Counted from the first letter of the stretch, positions 9,290 to 17,197 are shown. The stretch: 35,946 bases of DNA from Sedimentisphaerales bacterium (GCA_016931715.1 JAFGEF010000063.1:1-35946); one strand, 5' to 3'. The notes: generated by a model from the letters alone, not told the origin. A program made the numbers and translations.

Positions 9290-9712
9290 TTATGCTTTCT
9301 TGGTCTTCAAGATGTCTCGAATTTCTGAAAGAAGTACCTCTTGAGCAGGTGGCGGCGGTGGAACAGCTGGTGCGGCTTCTTCTTTCCTTTTAAGTTTATT
9401 CATCAGCTTAATCATCGCGAAGATAGCGAAGGCTACGATCACGAAATCAATAATCATGTTAATAAAAGTACCAATGTTAATCGATACTGCAGGTATAGCT
9501 TTACCAGCGGCATCTGTAACGGCGTCCTTTAACACTATTTTGATATCGCTAAAATCAACTCCCCCTAACAGCAGTCCAATTGGGGGCATTATAACATCAG
9601 CGACTAATGAGCTGACAATTTTTCCAAATGCGCCGCCGATAATAATACCGACCGCCATGTCAACGACATTACCACGCATTGCAAACGCTTTGAACTCTTG
9701 TATGAAACTCAT
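9290..9712 (-). CDS. mscL: Large-conductance mechanosensitive channel MscL
   Basis: Homopentameric inner-membrane channel that opens on high membrane tension and protects against hypo-osmotic shock. 140 residues, the normal length. [46 protein letters not shown] is the amphipathic N-terminus plus first membrane helix with the Gly-rich gate. [32 protein letters not shown] is the second helix. The C-terminal bundle segment [12 protein letters not shown] is present after a Pro-rich linker ([10 protein letters not shown]). Ribosome site AAGGAAA is upstream. It is co-oriented with the DUF4332 gene downstream and the DUF481 gene upstream, so one envelope-stress transcript is possible. Confidence 0.95.
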   Translation of the reverse strand: MSFIQEFKAFAMRGNVVDMAVGIIIGGAFGKIVSSLVADVIMPPIGLLLGGVDFSDIKIVLKDAVTDAAGKAIPAVSINIGTFINMIIDFVIVAFAIFAMIKLMNKLKRKEEAAPAVPPPPPAQEVLLSEIRDILKTKKA

Positions 9713-9785
9713 AAATTTTCCTTTTCAAATCTAAATTGTTTTCTAAAAAAATTGTTTTTCGCTTGTTTTATGTTTTTTTAACGTC

Positions 9786-10823
9786 TTAAAAAGTGTATCC
9801 AAGTCCGAGGAAATATTTGACATCTGTTTTATGCTTGCCTTCAGCCGGTGTTGAATCATAATTGAATATTGTCTTGAAATTAGTGAAAAAGCTGCTTGTG
9901 AAGTTTGCGCGAATTTCCGCAGTAGTTGTCATATAATAGTCGGATACCTTTTCGAGAGAAGGATAGTAAGTCAGGTCGTTTATAAATATAACATTCTTTC
10001 TTAACTTTTTATCGAAGTGATAACCAAGCTGAGCTGAAAGACTGTCGTCCCTCTCTGTGTCATATTTTTCGTTGACATAAGCCAGACCAAGCTCGGTCGA
10101 AAAGTGCATATCATCCGATTCTACCCATTGATAGCCGCCGCCTGCGCCCACAATGATTCGCCTGTCCAATTCTGCAACGTCATCTTTTTCATAACGGGCG
10201 TCTAAATAGCCATACATCTTTTTAGAGAAAAAGTAATCATATTTCCCTCTTGCACGCCACCAGTTTTCAATAGTATCATCATCACCGGTTATATCGTTTT
10301 TCTTGGTAGATTTGGCATAGTCGGCGCTAAGTGTCGTCCTGTCTTTTTCTCTTCGCTTACTGGCATTAGCGCTGCCGGTTACGCTTTCTGTCTTTGTATT
10401 GCCGTGCGTGGATGTAATTCCCAATGAAAGGTTTCCTGTCCATTTTGGGGCAGTCTTGGCGGGCGGATTAATTGAGAGTATACCCACAAGTGGGATTTCC
10501 TGCATGGTCCCATCATTTCCCTGGATGGAAAAGCTGCCAGCTTGTGCGCTAAATAGTCTTCTGGTAAAACCTGTTGAGTTTTTAAGATTGACTGTTACAG
10601 GCTCATCAGTGCTGAGAGTCTGGATTTTCGATAATGCGATAGTTATTTCTCCGGCAATATCTGATTTGAATACCAGTTTCCCGTCAGTAAGATGTACAAT
10701 TTTGCCGGTTATGACATTTCCGTTATTGAATTTCACTTCATCTGCGAAACCAGACTGAAAGAAGATTGTTGTCACAACCAAACTCAATAAGATTTTTCTT
10801 GTCTTTATAGATTTCCTTTGCAA
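9786..10823 (-). CDS. DUF481-type outer-membrane beta-barrel protein
   Basis: 345 residues with a signal peptide (KILLSLVVTTIFFQSGFA). After it comes a short beta domain, DEVKFNNGNVITGKIVHLTDGKL, of the type that precedes DUF481 barrels. Residues about 120-345 consist of alternating strands (GNLSLGITSTHGNTKTESVTG, YGYLDARYEKDD, FSTELGLAYVNEKYD) ending in KYFLGLGYTF. The aromatic C-terminal residue is the usual outer-membrane assembly signal. No ATG exists near the 5' end; the frame opens at TTG 10823 with AAGGAAAG about 14 bases upstream, so the start is uncertain. Function of the family is unclear (salt-stress-induced in some bacteria). Confidence 0.85.
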   Translation of the reverse strand: MQRKSIKTRKILLSLVVTTIFFQSGFADEVKFNNGNVITGKIVHLTDGKLVFKSDIAGEITIALSKIQTLSTDEPVTVNLKNSTGFTRRLFSAQAGSFSIQGNDGTMQEIPLVGILSINPPAKTAPKWTGNLSLGITSTHGNTKTESVTGSANASKRREKDRTTLSADYAKSTKKNDITGDDDTIENWWRARGKYDYFFSKKMYGYLDARYEKDDVAELDRRIIVGAGGGYQWVESDDMHFSTELGLAYVNEKYDTERDDSLSAQLGYHFDKKLRKNVIFINDLTYYPSLEKVSDYYMTTTAEIRANFTSSFFTNFKTIFNYDSTPAEGKHKTDVKYFLGLGYTF

Positions 10824-11173
10824 ACACAGAACAAACTTTCCTTCTTTTCGGTAATAAACATTTTATTACCATACCGTGTTGATATTCTAAGTGCATTTCC
10901 ATTAGTTATCAAAGAAATTTTTTATTTTTAATTTTAGTACCGCCGAGCGGCGGTTTTGGCAGGTTTTGTGTGATTCATGGAAAAGTACTGCAGTTCCAAA
11001 TCATAATCTGATATACGACTTGTATAATATTTGTTAAAGAAAGAATTCTTGACTATACAGGGCTATTTATTTAGAATATGCAAAACATCTCAGGAACTTT
11101 ATATGCAAAAACGTTTTTTAAAACGTTAAGATAGGAAATATCAAAAAACCATTTTTGTTTGAAAGGAATCGGT
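10824..11173. other. 350-base intergenic region with terminase remnant
   Basis: Between the divergent DUF481 gene and the small Gly-rich membrane protein. Apart from the terminase remnant at 10934-10993, only AT-rich sequence that should contain both promoters is seen. No defined operator recognised. Confidence 0.6.
10934..10993 (-). pseudogene. Second remnant of a terminase large-subunit C-terminus
   Basis: The minus strand reads LQYFSMNHTKPAKTAARRY and a stop, in register with the last 19 codons of the intact terminase (LRYFFINHTKSAKAASRRY). Many differences preserve the residue, so the copy diverged while still coding. No further upstream homology is obvious after about 10993. It faces the same way as the intact gene and the other remnant. 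Confidence 0.8.
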
Positions 11174-11458
11174 ATGGATAAATTACTGCCTTTAATCATT
11201 CAATTAATCAGCGGTGCCGTTGGTGGAAATGCAGCAGGGGGACTTTTTAAGAATATATCCCTTGGTACGCTTGGCAATTCCATAGTCGGCATCGTCGGCG
11301 GCGGGATTGGTGGACAACTGCTTGGTCTTCTGGGCGCGTCCACGGGCAGCGGCGGAATGGATATCGGAAGTGTTGTCGGTAGTATTGCAAGCGGCGGTGT
11401 TGGCGGAGGTGTATTGCTGGCGATTGTAGGTGCAATTAAGAAAGCAATGAAGAAATAA
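11174..11458 (+). CDS. Small Gly-rich hydrophobic membrane protein
   Basis: 94 residues from ATG 11174, with AAAGGAA six bases upstream; the in-frame TTG at 11159 is weaker. Two to three hydrophobic Gly-rich stretches (GTLGNSIVGIVGGGIGGQLLGLLG; GGVGGGVLLAIVGAI) end in a basic tail KKAMKK. It looks like a short glycine-zipper membrane protein. Function unknown. It is the only plus-strand gene between 8846 and 17425 and lies between two copies of the terminase 3' end. Confidence 0.7.
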   Translation: MDKLLPLIIQLISGAVGGNAAGGLFKNISLGTLGNSIVGIVGGGIGGQLLGLLGASTGSGGMDIGSVVGSIASGGVGGGVLLAIVGAIKKAMKK

Positions 11459-11852
11459 GATACTCTGCATCACACGCTGGCTTTTAAAACATGGTAAATC
11501 TGTAGGACTGTATATCACTGCAAGTTCATCATGTTTTACAGGTAATCACTATCCATATTTCACTATTTTTAGCTTTAAGAGAAGAAAAATAACTGACTCA
11601 AACTGACCGATTTCTTCTTTGTCATGCTGAACGCAGTGAAGCATCTGGCTATCGAATAAGAAGTTACAAACGATACATATTATATATTCGCAGTCCAGAT
11701 CCTTCCCCATTCGACTTCGCTCAGGGCTGAAGGTTATTTTCACTCAGGATGACAAGTTTCGATATGTGCTTACTGCACAAGAAGTTATAGTACTATTTAA
11801 CTAAAAATCGGTCAGTTTTAGTAAACATGCTGTTTTAAGATGATAATGAGGT
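11459..11852. other. 394-base region dominated by a MITE-like element
   Basis: Between the Gly-rich protein gene and the convergent terminase 3' end. Most of it is the repeat element at 11596-11822. No gene supported. Confidence 0.7.
11596..11822. mobile_element. MITE-like element, 227 bases, 18-base terminal inverted repeats
   Basis: Left end ACTCAAACTGACCGATTT (11596-11613) is mirrored at 11805-11822 with one mismatch. The interior (11621-11755) is the widespread GTCATGCTGAAC...CACTCAGGATGAC type repeat. The same 18-base end followed by the same interior recurs at 35822-35858. No open frame for a transposase. Clear target-site duplications were not identified. Confidence 0.7.
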
Positions 11853-13373
11853 TTAGTATCGTCTGGATGCGGCTTTGGCGGATTTGGTGTGGTTGATGAA
11901 AAAGTATCGCAGGGCGTCGATGGGGTGGTCGTACACGCCGTCTTTGAGAGGAAGCTCGTTAACATTGCTGCCTGCCTGCGGATAATGATAGCTTTCCATC
12001 GCTTCTATCAGGCAGCGGCATCTTGGCGAAATAACAATAGAGCTTTTACCATCTCCCGCTCTTATCGCTCTTCGGATAAGCTCGATTCCTTCCAGAATCC
12101 CGCTTTTTCTGAAACGGACTTCAATTCCGTGCGAACGCAGTTCCCGAACTGTGCTTGTGCCGGTTACGTCGTTGACGCCTTGTCCGGCTGGGTCGCAAAA
12201 AGTACATGCCATTTTTTCCTCTCTTATCGGTGTTTTGCTCTTTATTTCCGAAGCATGAACATCTATCGTTGCCCGGCTGCGGATGTATTCATCGATAACG
12301 AAAATTCTTCCTTCTTCATCGACCTGTATCCACAAACATACAAACGGATTGACGAAGCCGAAATCCAGTGTGCGATAGAGCGGCCAATCAGGATTAAAAT
12401 CGACAGCCTTAACATGTATAGCGGGATTGAATTCATCGAAGACGACATTTTCCCGCGAAGGTCTTTTGCAGAGCATTTCCGCCTCCCAGCCCGCTCTGCT
12501 TGCCCGCCGCATCTGCGTTATGCAATCGTCAATGCTCAGGTAGCCGGATGCGTTTTTCGCCTTGCCCCGGCAATCCTGCCATAAGGGACATTGTGAGCAG
12601 TTCCGGTCAATACAGTTTTCAATTGTCTCCCAGATGCACCATTTGAAAATCGGCGTGCCGTACTGCAAGCCCGCAGTGACAATTTTATGCATCAGGCCGT
12701 AAGGCTGGTGCATTGTGCTGATTAACTCCATACCTGCGATTATGCCGTTCTTGCTTTGCGTTGTGAATTTTGCGGCGTTGTAAACATCTTCCTCGAACAA
12801 CTCGACTTCGTCGCAGCGAAGTTTTTGTATATGCTGGCCTCGAACGCTCGTTGCCGATTGCGTAAGTAATTCGGCAGATGAGCCGTTCTTAAAGCGGCAT
12901 TTTGTTTTAGTGGGTGTTCCGTCGAGATAATTTTCGTAGCCCCGATAAAGAAAATCGAGTATATAATCATACATCTTCGACGCCTGCTCGCATGAACCTG
13001 CAAGGATTCGTACCTGGCATTGAGGCTTGAAAATGCAATCAAGCAAAGTTGCAATCGCCGCAAGTTCAGTTTTTCCGCCCGCACGATTCGCCCATACGAT
13101 GCAATCGGAATTTGTGGCATGGCCATCCTGGCTATGCTTGCATGGGCTGGAAGCCCATGCCACCGCTTCCGAGCCGCGAAACGCGTGCCATAGATAATCC
13201 ATCGGGCTGCTGTGTTCCAGGCAGATTTTCTTATCCGGGATATTTAATCCCAGAAAAACCTTGATATAGTTTTTCAAATCTTTTTTGGTGATAGGTTTCT
13301 TGTGTCGAAGTGCTGAATAAATACTCGATACTTTTTCGATAGACTGTGACTGTAACTGAATTGTCTCTGACAT
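11853..13373 (-). CDS. Phage-type terminase large subunit (TerL)
   Basis: DNA-packaging motor ATPase plus nuclease. 506 residues counted from ATG 13373 (AGGAAAA just upstream; another ATG at 13385). The ATPase domain has a terminase-style Walker A, VWANRAGGKTEL (about 93-104), Walker B LRCDE (185-189) and the coupling segment ISTMHQP. A Cys cluster C-x4-C-x2-C-x5-C (254-268, NCSQCPLWQDC) follows and could bind zinc or an Fe-S cluster. The RNase H-fold nuclease shows Asp in LDFGF (337), Asp-Glu in VIDEY (362) and the final Asp in DHPIDALRYF. Residues 71-87 (VAWASSPCKHSQDGHAT) are encoded by an inserted palindromic repeat. No portal or capsid gene is nearby. All catalytic residues remain, so the gene appears under selection. 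Confidence 0.88.
   Translation of the reverse strand: MSETIQLQSQSIEKVSSIYSALRHKKPITKKDLKNYIKVFLGLNIPDKKICLEHSSPMDYLWHAFRGSEAVAWASSPCKHSQDGHATNSDCIVWANRAGGKTELAAIATLLDCIFKPQCQVRILAGSCEQASKMYDYILDFLYRGYENYLDGTPTKTKCRFKNGSSAELLTQSATSVRGQHIQKLRCDEVELFEEDVYNAAKFTTQSKNGIIAGMELISTMHQPYGLMHKIVTAGLQYGTPIFKWCIWETIENCIDRNCSQCPLWQDCRGKAKNASGYLSIDDCITQMRRASRAGWEAEMLCKRPSRENVVFDEFNPAIHVKAVDFNPDWPLYRTLDFGFVNPFVCLWIQVDEEGRIFVIDEYIRSRATIDVHASEIKSKTPIREEKMACTFCDPAGQGVNDVTGTSTVRELRSHGIEVRFRKSGILEGIELIRRAIRAGDGKSSIVISPRCRCLIEAMESYHYPQAGSNVNELPLKDGVYDHPIDALRYFFINHTKSAKAASRRY
13114..13163. repeat. REP-like palindrome inserted in frame within terL
   Basis: The sequence begins GTGGCATGG and ends CCATGCCAC, with imperfect pairing inside. 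GTGGCATGG...GGAAGCCCATGCCAC is the kind of short palindrome found dispersed in planctomycete genomes (recollection, not searched). Here it encodes terminase residues 71-87, directly before the Walker A strand. Confidence 0.7.
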
Positions 13374-13463
13374 ATTTTTCCTCATTAGTGTTTTTAATTG
13401 AATTTAAAATCTATTTGAAAAACTGAAAATATTATTTTGATGATTTATGATCAGATGTATTCT

Positions 13464-14537
13464 CTATTTTTGGTATTCTGCCTTCTGTTCCTGCAAAAGG
13501 TCTAAAACTGCTTCAGCATAAGGTTTGAAGAAAGAATCTGTCTTTATAATATCCTGGAGATATTTTTCGACTTTCGGCGGATTGTCACCTAACTGTCGTT
13601 TGTAAGATATGTCATGCATATATAGAAAGGCCATTGCGAATTTGTTGAGAATACTATCAATCGAATACCTGTCAGACTTTGCATTTAGTTCCAATTCTGG
13701 AGTACCCGGCTGGCTCAGGTTCGCATGTAATATGGCAAGCATGTAAGGTAATGCTTCGACTTCTTTGCTCAAGTCTGATTTTTGTGGAATCTTTGCTTTT
13801 CCCTTATCAAGCAGTTCCTGCTCATATGATATCCAGTCTCTAATAAATGTTAAATCATCCTGCGTATCAGATTGTTGTTTTGTTTTATCTACTGATCTTA
13901 TTATTTCTTGCAGTGTTTTTAATCTTTTTACAGCAAGTTTTTTGTCTTTAAGCTGGTTGGATGCAATATCAACCAGATGCATTAAAGAAAATATTTGGTA
14001 AAGTTGTGTTGATTCGATTTTTTTGCAGTTTCGGATTACAGTTTCATATGCTTCGGTTGCTTCTTCAGGATCATTCATTCGGGAAGCTATTGAGCCGATT
14101 CTATAATACCCTGATACCTTGAGAGGGATTACCGGTCCCCAGACACGTTCATCAGGATACTCAGCGATTGCCTTTTTCAAAAGTTTTATGGCCTGCTTAG
14201 GCTGATCGAGCAGATTTGCTGCTGTTGCACATGCGCTGTAAATCGCAGCACTTGGTTTAGGCTGTTTTAGAGCTTGTTTATAAAGAGATTCATATTTTTT
14301 ACGGGAAGTTTCGTCTTTGCTTTTATAGTATTCATCCATCGCTTCTTTTAGATTATCAAGCATCTCGCGTTCTGCTTTTGCTTCCGGCCGCTGCGAGCGT
14401 TTCCATCTTGCTTCTATTTCCTCCTGCTCTCGCTGGAGAGAGGATTTTGGCTGTGTGTCTGGATTATTTTGGCTGCATGAAGCTGTAATAAATAGAAAAT
14501 GAACGATGATAAATGATATTAAATATCTCATTTTCAT
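13464..14537 (-). CDS. TPR-like lipoprotein
   Basis: 357 residues from ATG 14537, which has AGGGAG 7 bases upstream; an ATG at 14564 lacks one. Lipoprotein signal MKMRYLISFIIVHFLFITASC with lipobox TASC. The mature part is almost fully helical: a charged coil (REQEEIEARWKRSQRPEAKAEREMLD) and then TPR-like hairpins (SAAIYSACATAANLLDQPKQAIKLLKKAIAEYPDE; GSIASRMNDPEEATEAYETVIRN). It probably scaffolds protein contacts at the periplasmic face of a membrane; partner unknown. It sits between the terminase gene and the hemerythrin gene on the same strand, with 164 bases or less on its downstream side. Confidence 0.8.
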   Translation of the reverse strand: MKMRYLISFIIVHFLFITASCSQNNPDTQPKSSLQREQEEIEARWKRSQRPEAKAEREMLDNLKEAMDEYYKSKDETSRKKYESLYKQALKQPKPSAAIYSACATAANLLDQPKQAIKLLKKAIAEYPDERVWGPVIPLKVSGYYRIGSIASRMNDPEEATEAYETVIRNCKKIESTQLYQIFSLMHLVDIASNQLKDKKLAVKRLKTLQEIIRSVDKTKQQSDTQDDLTFIRDWISYEQELLDKGKAKIPQKSDLSKEVEALPYMLAILHANLSQPGTPELELNAKSDRYSIDSILNKFAMAFLYMHDISYKRQLGDNPPKVEKYLQDIIKTDSFFKPYAEAVLDLLQEQKAEYQK

Positions 14538-14648
14538 TCTAAATCTCCCTATCAAATTTTTCATATCTCAGATAGTTTTTCAAATGCTATCTCTATTGGA
14601 AAGATGATAAATAAAAGCAGGGGGCTTGTCAAAGGGAAAATAAAAGAA

Positions 14649-14763
14649 GTGTCTAAAGTTATAAGTGTCTAAAATGTCTAAAGTTAGTTATTGAATTATA
14701 TTTTTACACTTTAGTTCACTTTAGAACACTTTAGTCACTTTAGAACACTTTAGCTCACTTTGT
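14649..14763. repeat. Array of CACTTTAG octamers with about 10-base period
   Basis: CACTTTAG occurs at 14707, 14717, 14727, 14736 and 14746, with a sixth degenerate copy (CACTTTG) at 14756. Spacing is 10, 10, 9, 10 and 10 bases. On the other side, 14649-14685, the reverse form CTAAAGT/CTAAAAT appears three times, so the whole block is a loose inverted repeat. It lies upstream of the TPR lipoprotein gene and at the 3' end of the hemerythrin gene. Helical phasing suggests a protein-binding array, but it could be a decayed simple repeat. Confidence 0.7.
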
Positions 14764-14771
14764 TTTAAAAT

Positions 14772-15173
14772 TTATTCTTTTACGTATTGTGCCAACTCGT
14801 GGTCAACTTCCATAATGTGTTTCTTGAGCCAGATAAACAGGAAATCTTTTATTTGTAATGCGATGTCCTTACCGGCTCCATCCTGCTGGAAGTCGAGGAT
14901 AATCTTATTGAGAGAGTCTTTGAATTCCCTGTGCTGCTGCTGTTGATACTCAAGACCGGGGTAGCCGTGACTGGAGATGAATTTTTCTTCATTGGAGAAA
15001 TGAAAATTCGTGTAATCCAGCATGAAATCGAGCGTTTTAGCGATAGTGCCCTCGCCCTGGTTTTTATCGATTGATTCTATAACTGCATTAAGGCGTTCGA
15101 TAAGCATTTTATGCTCATAATCGATTGATTTGATACCAGTTGCCAGGCTTTTGTCCCACTCGATTTTTTTCAT
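14772..15173 (-). CDS. Bacteriohemerythrin
   Basis: Non-haem di-iron O2-binding four-helix protein, cytosolic. 133 residues from ATG 15173 (AGGAG six bases upstream; ATG 15179 would touch the ribosome site). Ligand pattern: His21 in DYEHKML, His58 and Glu62 in HFSNEE, His81 in QQHREF, His119 and Asp124 in WLKKHIMEVDHE. The usual first His of HxxxH is Gln77 here, a substitution I believe also occurs in other family members, so one iron ligand is changed. Family roles are oxygen storage, delivery or sensing, which would suit an anaerobe or microaerobe. No operon partner evident. Confidence 0.88.
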   Translation of the reverse strand: MKKIEWDKSLATGIKSIDYEHKMLIERLNAVIESIDKNQGEGTIAKTLDFMLDYTNFHFSNEEKFISSHGYPGLEYQQQQHREFKDSLNKIILDFQQDGAGKDIALQIKDFLFIWLKKHIMEVDHELAQYVKE

Positions 15174-15296
15174 TTTCATCTCCTAATATTTCCATGTTTT
15201 TTAAGCCTCAGAAGGCACAGAGTTCACAGAGATTAAATAAATAATTATTTTTTTCATTATAACATCGGCAAAGAAAAGTTCAATTTTGAAATCTGT

Positions 15297-16043
15297 TTAT
15301 ATTAAAAAAATAACGCCGGAATCAATGATTTTCAAATTCGGCAGAGCCTTTTTTAAATTCTGTAACTGCTCGTCTGAAAATTTATCATAAATTGTCACAA
15401 TACCTTGAATACTTGAATTAAGTTGGTCCTGCTTATCAATATCAGATTTTTTGATACCCAAAATATGAAGTTCCTGCAAGTTGTTCAATCTCATCAGTGG
15501 TTCAAGGTCATCAACCTGAGTTCCATTGATTTTAAGCACTCTCAGGTTGGTGAGGTTTGCAAGAGGTTCGATATTTTTGACTGGAGTTTGGCTTAAAATA
15601 AGTATTTGAAGCTTGGAAAGCTTTTTAAGCGGACTTAAATCGTATTCAGCTTTTTCCAAAAAGTTGAAGATTCCCCATTTCTCTAAAAAAACTTTCCATT
15701 TTGGTTTATTCCTTTTTGGAAAATTGATACCGGAAAGGTCTAATACCTGAAGATTCGTGAATGCCCCAAGAAGTTTTATATCTGACAGCCTTTTATTATT
15801 AAGATGAAGAGCAGTGATTGTCTGGAAATCCTCGTTATTCAAATCATTCGCGTCTTTGCTAAGCAGTGCGGCGGCTACCCCGCGGATTATTTTCTCGCTT
15901 ACTGGGTCTGATGACTGGTCATATGAATTCATCATAAAAACCAGAGCTGTGATTAATAGTAAAGGAATAACAACAGCCGCGATAATATATCTCAATCGAG
16001 ATGACTTTCTGATTTCTTTTTGTAACGTCTCGTTGTTATTCAT
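15297..16043 (-). CDS. Membrane-anchored leucine-rich repeat protein (paralogue A)
   Basis: 248 residues from ATG 16043 (GGGAA upstream). A short basic N-terminus (ETLQKEIRKSSRLRY) precedes one membrane helix (IIAAVVIPLLLITALVFMMN). A family-specific helical segment follows (SEKIIRGVAAALLSKDANDLNNEDFQTI). The LRR part has 21-22 residue units (LTNLRVLKINGTQVDDLEPL, LNNLQELHILGI), interrupted after the first repeat by the conserved insert KPKWKVFLEKWGIFNF. Topology predicts the repeats outside the cytoplasm. LRR domains bind proteins or glycans; partner unknown. Its 5' flank and leader are closely similar to those of the LamG gene at 16205-17104. Confidence 0.82.
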   Translation of the reverse strand: MNNNETLQKEIRKSSRLRYIIAAVVIPLLLITALVFMMNSYDQSSDPVSEKIIRGVAAALLSKDANDLNNEDFQTITALHLNNKRLSDIKLLGAFTNLQVLDLSGINFPKRNKPKWKVFLEKWGIFNFLEKAEYDLSPLKKLSKLQILILSQTPVKNIEPLANLTNLRVLKINGTQVDDLEPLMRLNNLQELHILGIKKSDIDKQDQLNSSIQGIVTIYDKFSDEQLQNLKKALPNLKIIDSGVIFLI

Positions 16044-16080
16044 ATATGTTCCCTGTTCAATCTCATGGATAAATGTTACC

Positions 16081-16132
16081 ACAAGTCACAAAAAAGAAAA
16101 AGAAATAAAATTTTCGAGCATAAAAGCGGCAG
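16081..16132. repeat. Duplicated 5' flank, copy 1
   Basis: The block ACAAGTCACAAAAAAGAAAAAG...AAATTTTCGAGCATAA.AGCGGC is repeated with few changes at 17143-17197, in both cases just upstream of genes with the same membrane leader. It probably carries the promoter region. Confidence 0.75.
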
Positions 16133-16204
16133 AGGATAATAAAGATTAGGTTTATAAAAAATCTGCAATAAACTTTAAGATGTTGTATTATTCATTTGCC
16201 AATC

Positions 16205-17104
16205 TTATTCGCGTATTATTGTCAAACTGGAATCGCTATTATTGGGATCAGCCATGAGAGGATTAGGAATTCTGTTTAAATAATTGTTATATATTTTTTT
16301 TATGCGGCTGGCAGACATTGCACCATCGAAAATGCTTATTTCATCAATTTTGCCCTTAAAATAATAACGAGGCGAGCCAAGTGTGGTTGTGAATCTTCCA
16401 ACATTTACTTTGTCATCATCATAGCCATGCTGAACATCATAAAATTTCACCGGCTCTGGCGAACAGAATCTTCTGGCACTTAGTTTGCCATTGACAAATA
16501 AAGACTGATGAATGTCATTTCTTACTATTGTGATATGATACCACTGGTCAGGGATGATAGTTAAATCTGATGCGAGGTCTTCATCTGTAGTTGAAATTGT
16601 ATGCATTTGGAAAGTGAGCTTTCTCGGGATGGATAATGCATGAAAGATAATATTGCAGCCAATCTCTTTGGTGGAATAATCACTGTTTGAATAATTAAGA
16701 TCAAGAATCATTTCATTGGCTGGATAATTGGAGTCTCTTTCAAAGTACACCCAAATAGAAACAGTGAAATTATTTTTTGGCAGCCATTTAGGATTATTTG
16801 CTGGCAGTGACGCGTAGTCATCTGCTCCATCGAAACTCAGAGCCTGGCCTGTGATTCCGGCTGTCCACGTCGCTCCATAAATACTGCCGTTTTTTCCTGA
16901 GATGATGTCATTAATAATATTTCCCTGTCCCTCATCAATAGGCCAGTAATAAACCAAAGAAGGATTATCGGATTTCTGCCCGCGTGTAAGAAATATATAA
17001 TCCAAAGCCATGAGTATCAGGAACAGAATAACAGCAGCCGCGATTATGTATCTCAGGCGTGATGGTTTCCTGTTTTCATCTTTCTTTATCTCATCTGCAG
17101 TCAT
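16205..17104 (-). CDS. Membrane-anchored LamG-domain protein sharing the LRR-family leader
   Basis: 299 residues from ATG 17104, with AGGAAA 8 bases upstream. The N-terminal RKPSRLRYIIAAAVILFLILMALDYIF is nearly the same as the leader of LRR paralogue A (RKSSRLRYIIAAVVIPLLLITAL). The ectodomain is instead a LamG jelly roll: YYWPIDEGQGNIINDIISG, GQALSFDGADDYASLP, FTVSIWVYFERD, WYHITIVRNDIHQSLFVNG and GKIDEISIFDGAM. So the export/anchor module has been recombined with another binding domain. Likely an extracytoplasmic glycan- or protein-binding protein; no catalytic motif. Confidence 0.85.
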   Translation of the reverse strand: MTADEIKKDENRKPSRLRYIIAAAVILFLILMALDYIFLTRGQKSDNPSLVYYWPIDEGQGNIINDIISGKNGSIYGATWTAGITGQALSFDGADDYASLPANNPKWLPKNNFTVSIWVYFERDSNYPANEMILDLNYSNSDYSTKEIGCNIIFHALSIPRKLTFQMHTISTTDEDLASDLTIIPDQWYHITIVRNDIHQSLFVNGKLSARRFCSPEPVKFYDVQHGYDDDKVNVGRFTTTLGSPRYYFKGKIDEISIFDGAMSASRIKKIYNNYLNRIPNPLMADPNNSDSSLTIIRE

Positions 17105-17142
17105 AAATAAATTTCCTGTGAAATCTCTTGGAGTTATTTTAT

Positions 17143-17197
17143 CACAAGCCACAAAAAAGAAAAAGAAAAAATAAAATTTTCGAGCATAACAGCGGCG
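17143..17197. repeat. Duplicated 5' flank, copy 2
   Basis: Counterpart of 16081-16132, located upstream of the LamG gene. A related, more decayed trace (CATCGGCAAAGAAAAGTTCAA, 15263-15283) lies at the 3' side of paralogue A and matches 17189-17209. Confidence 0.75.

Noticed and set aside
14649..14763. CRISPR-like array
   Set aside because: Repeat units are only 8 bases with 1-2 base gaps; no spacers of CRISPR size and no cas genes.
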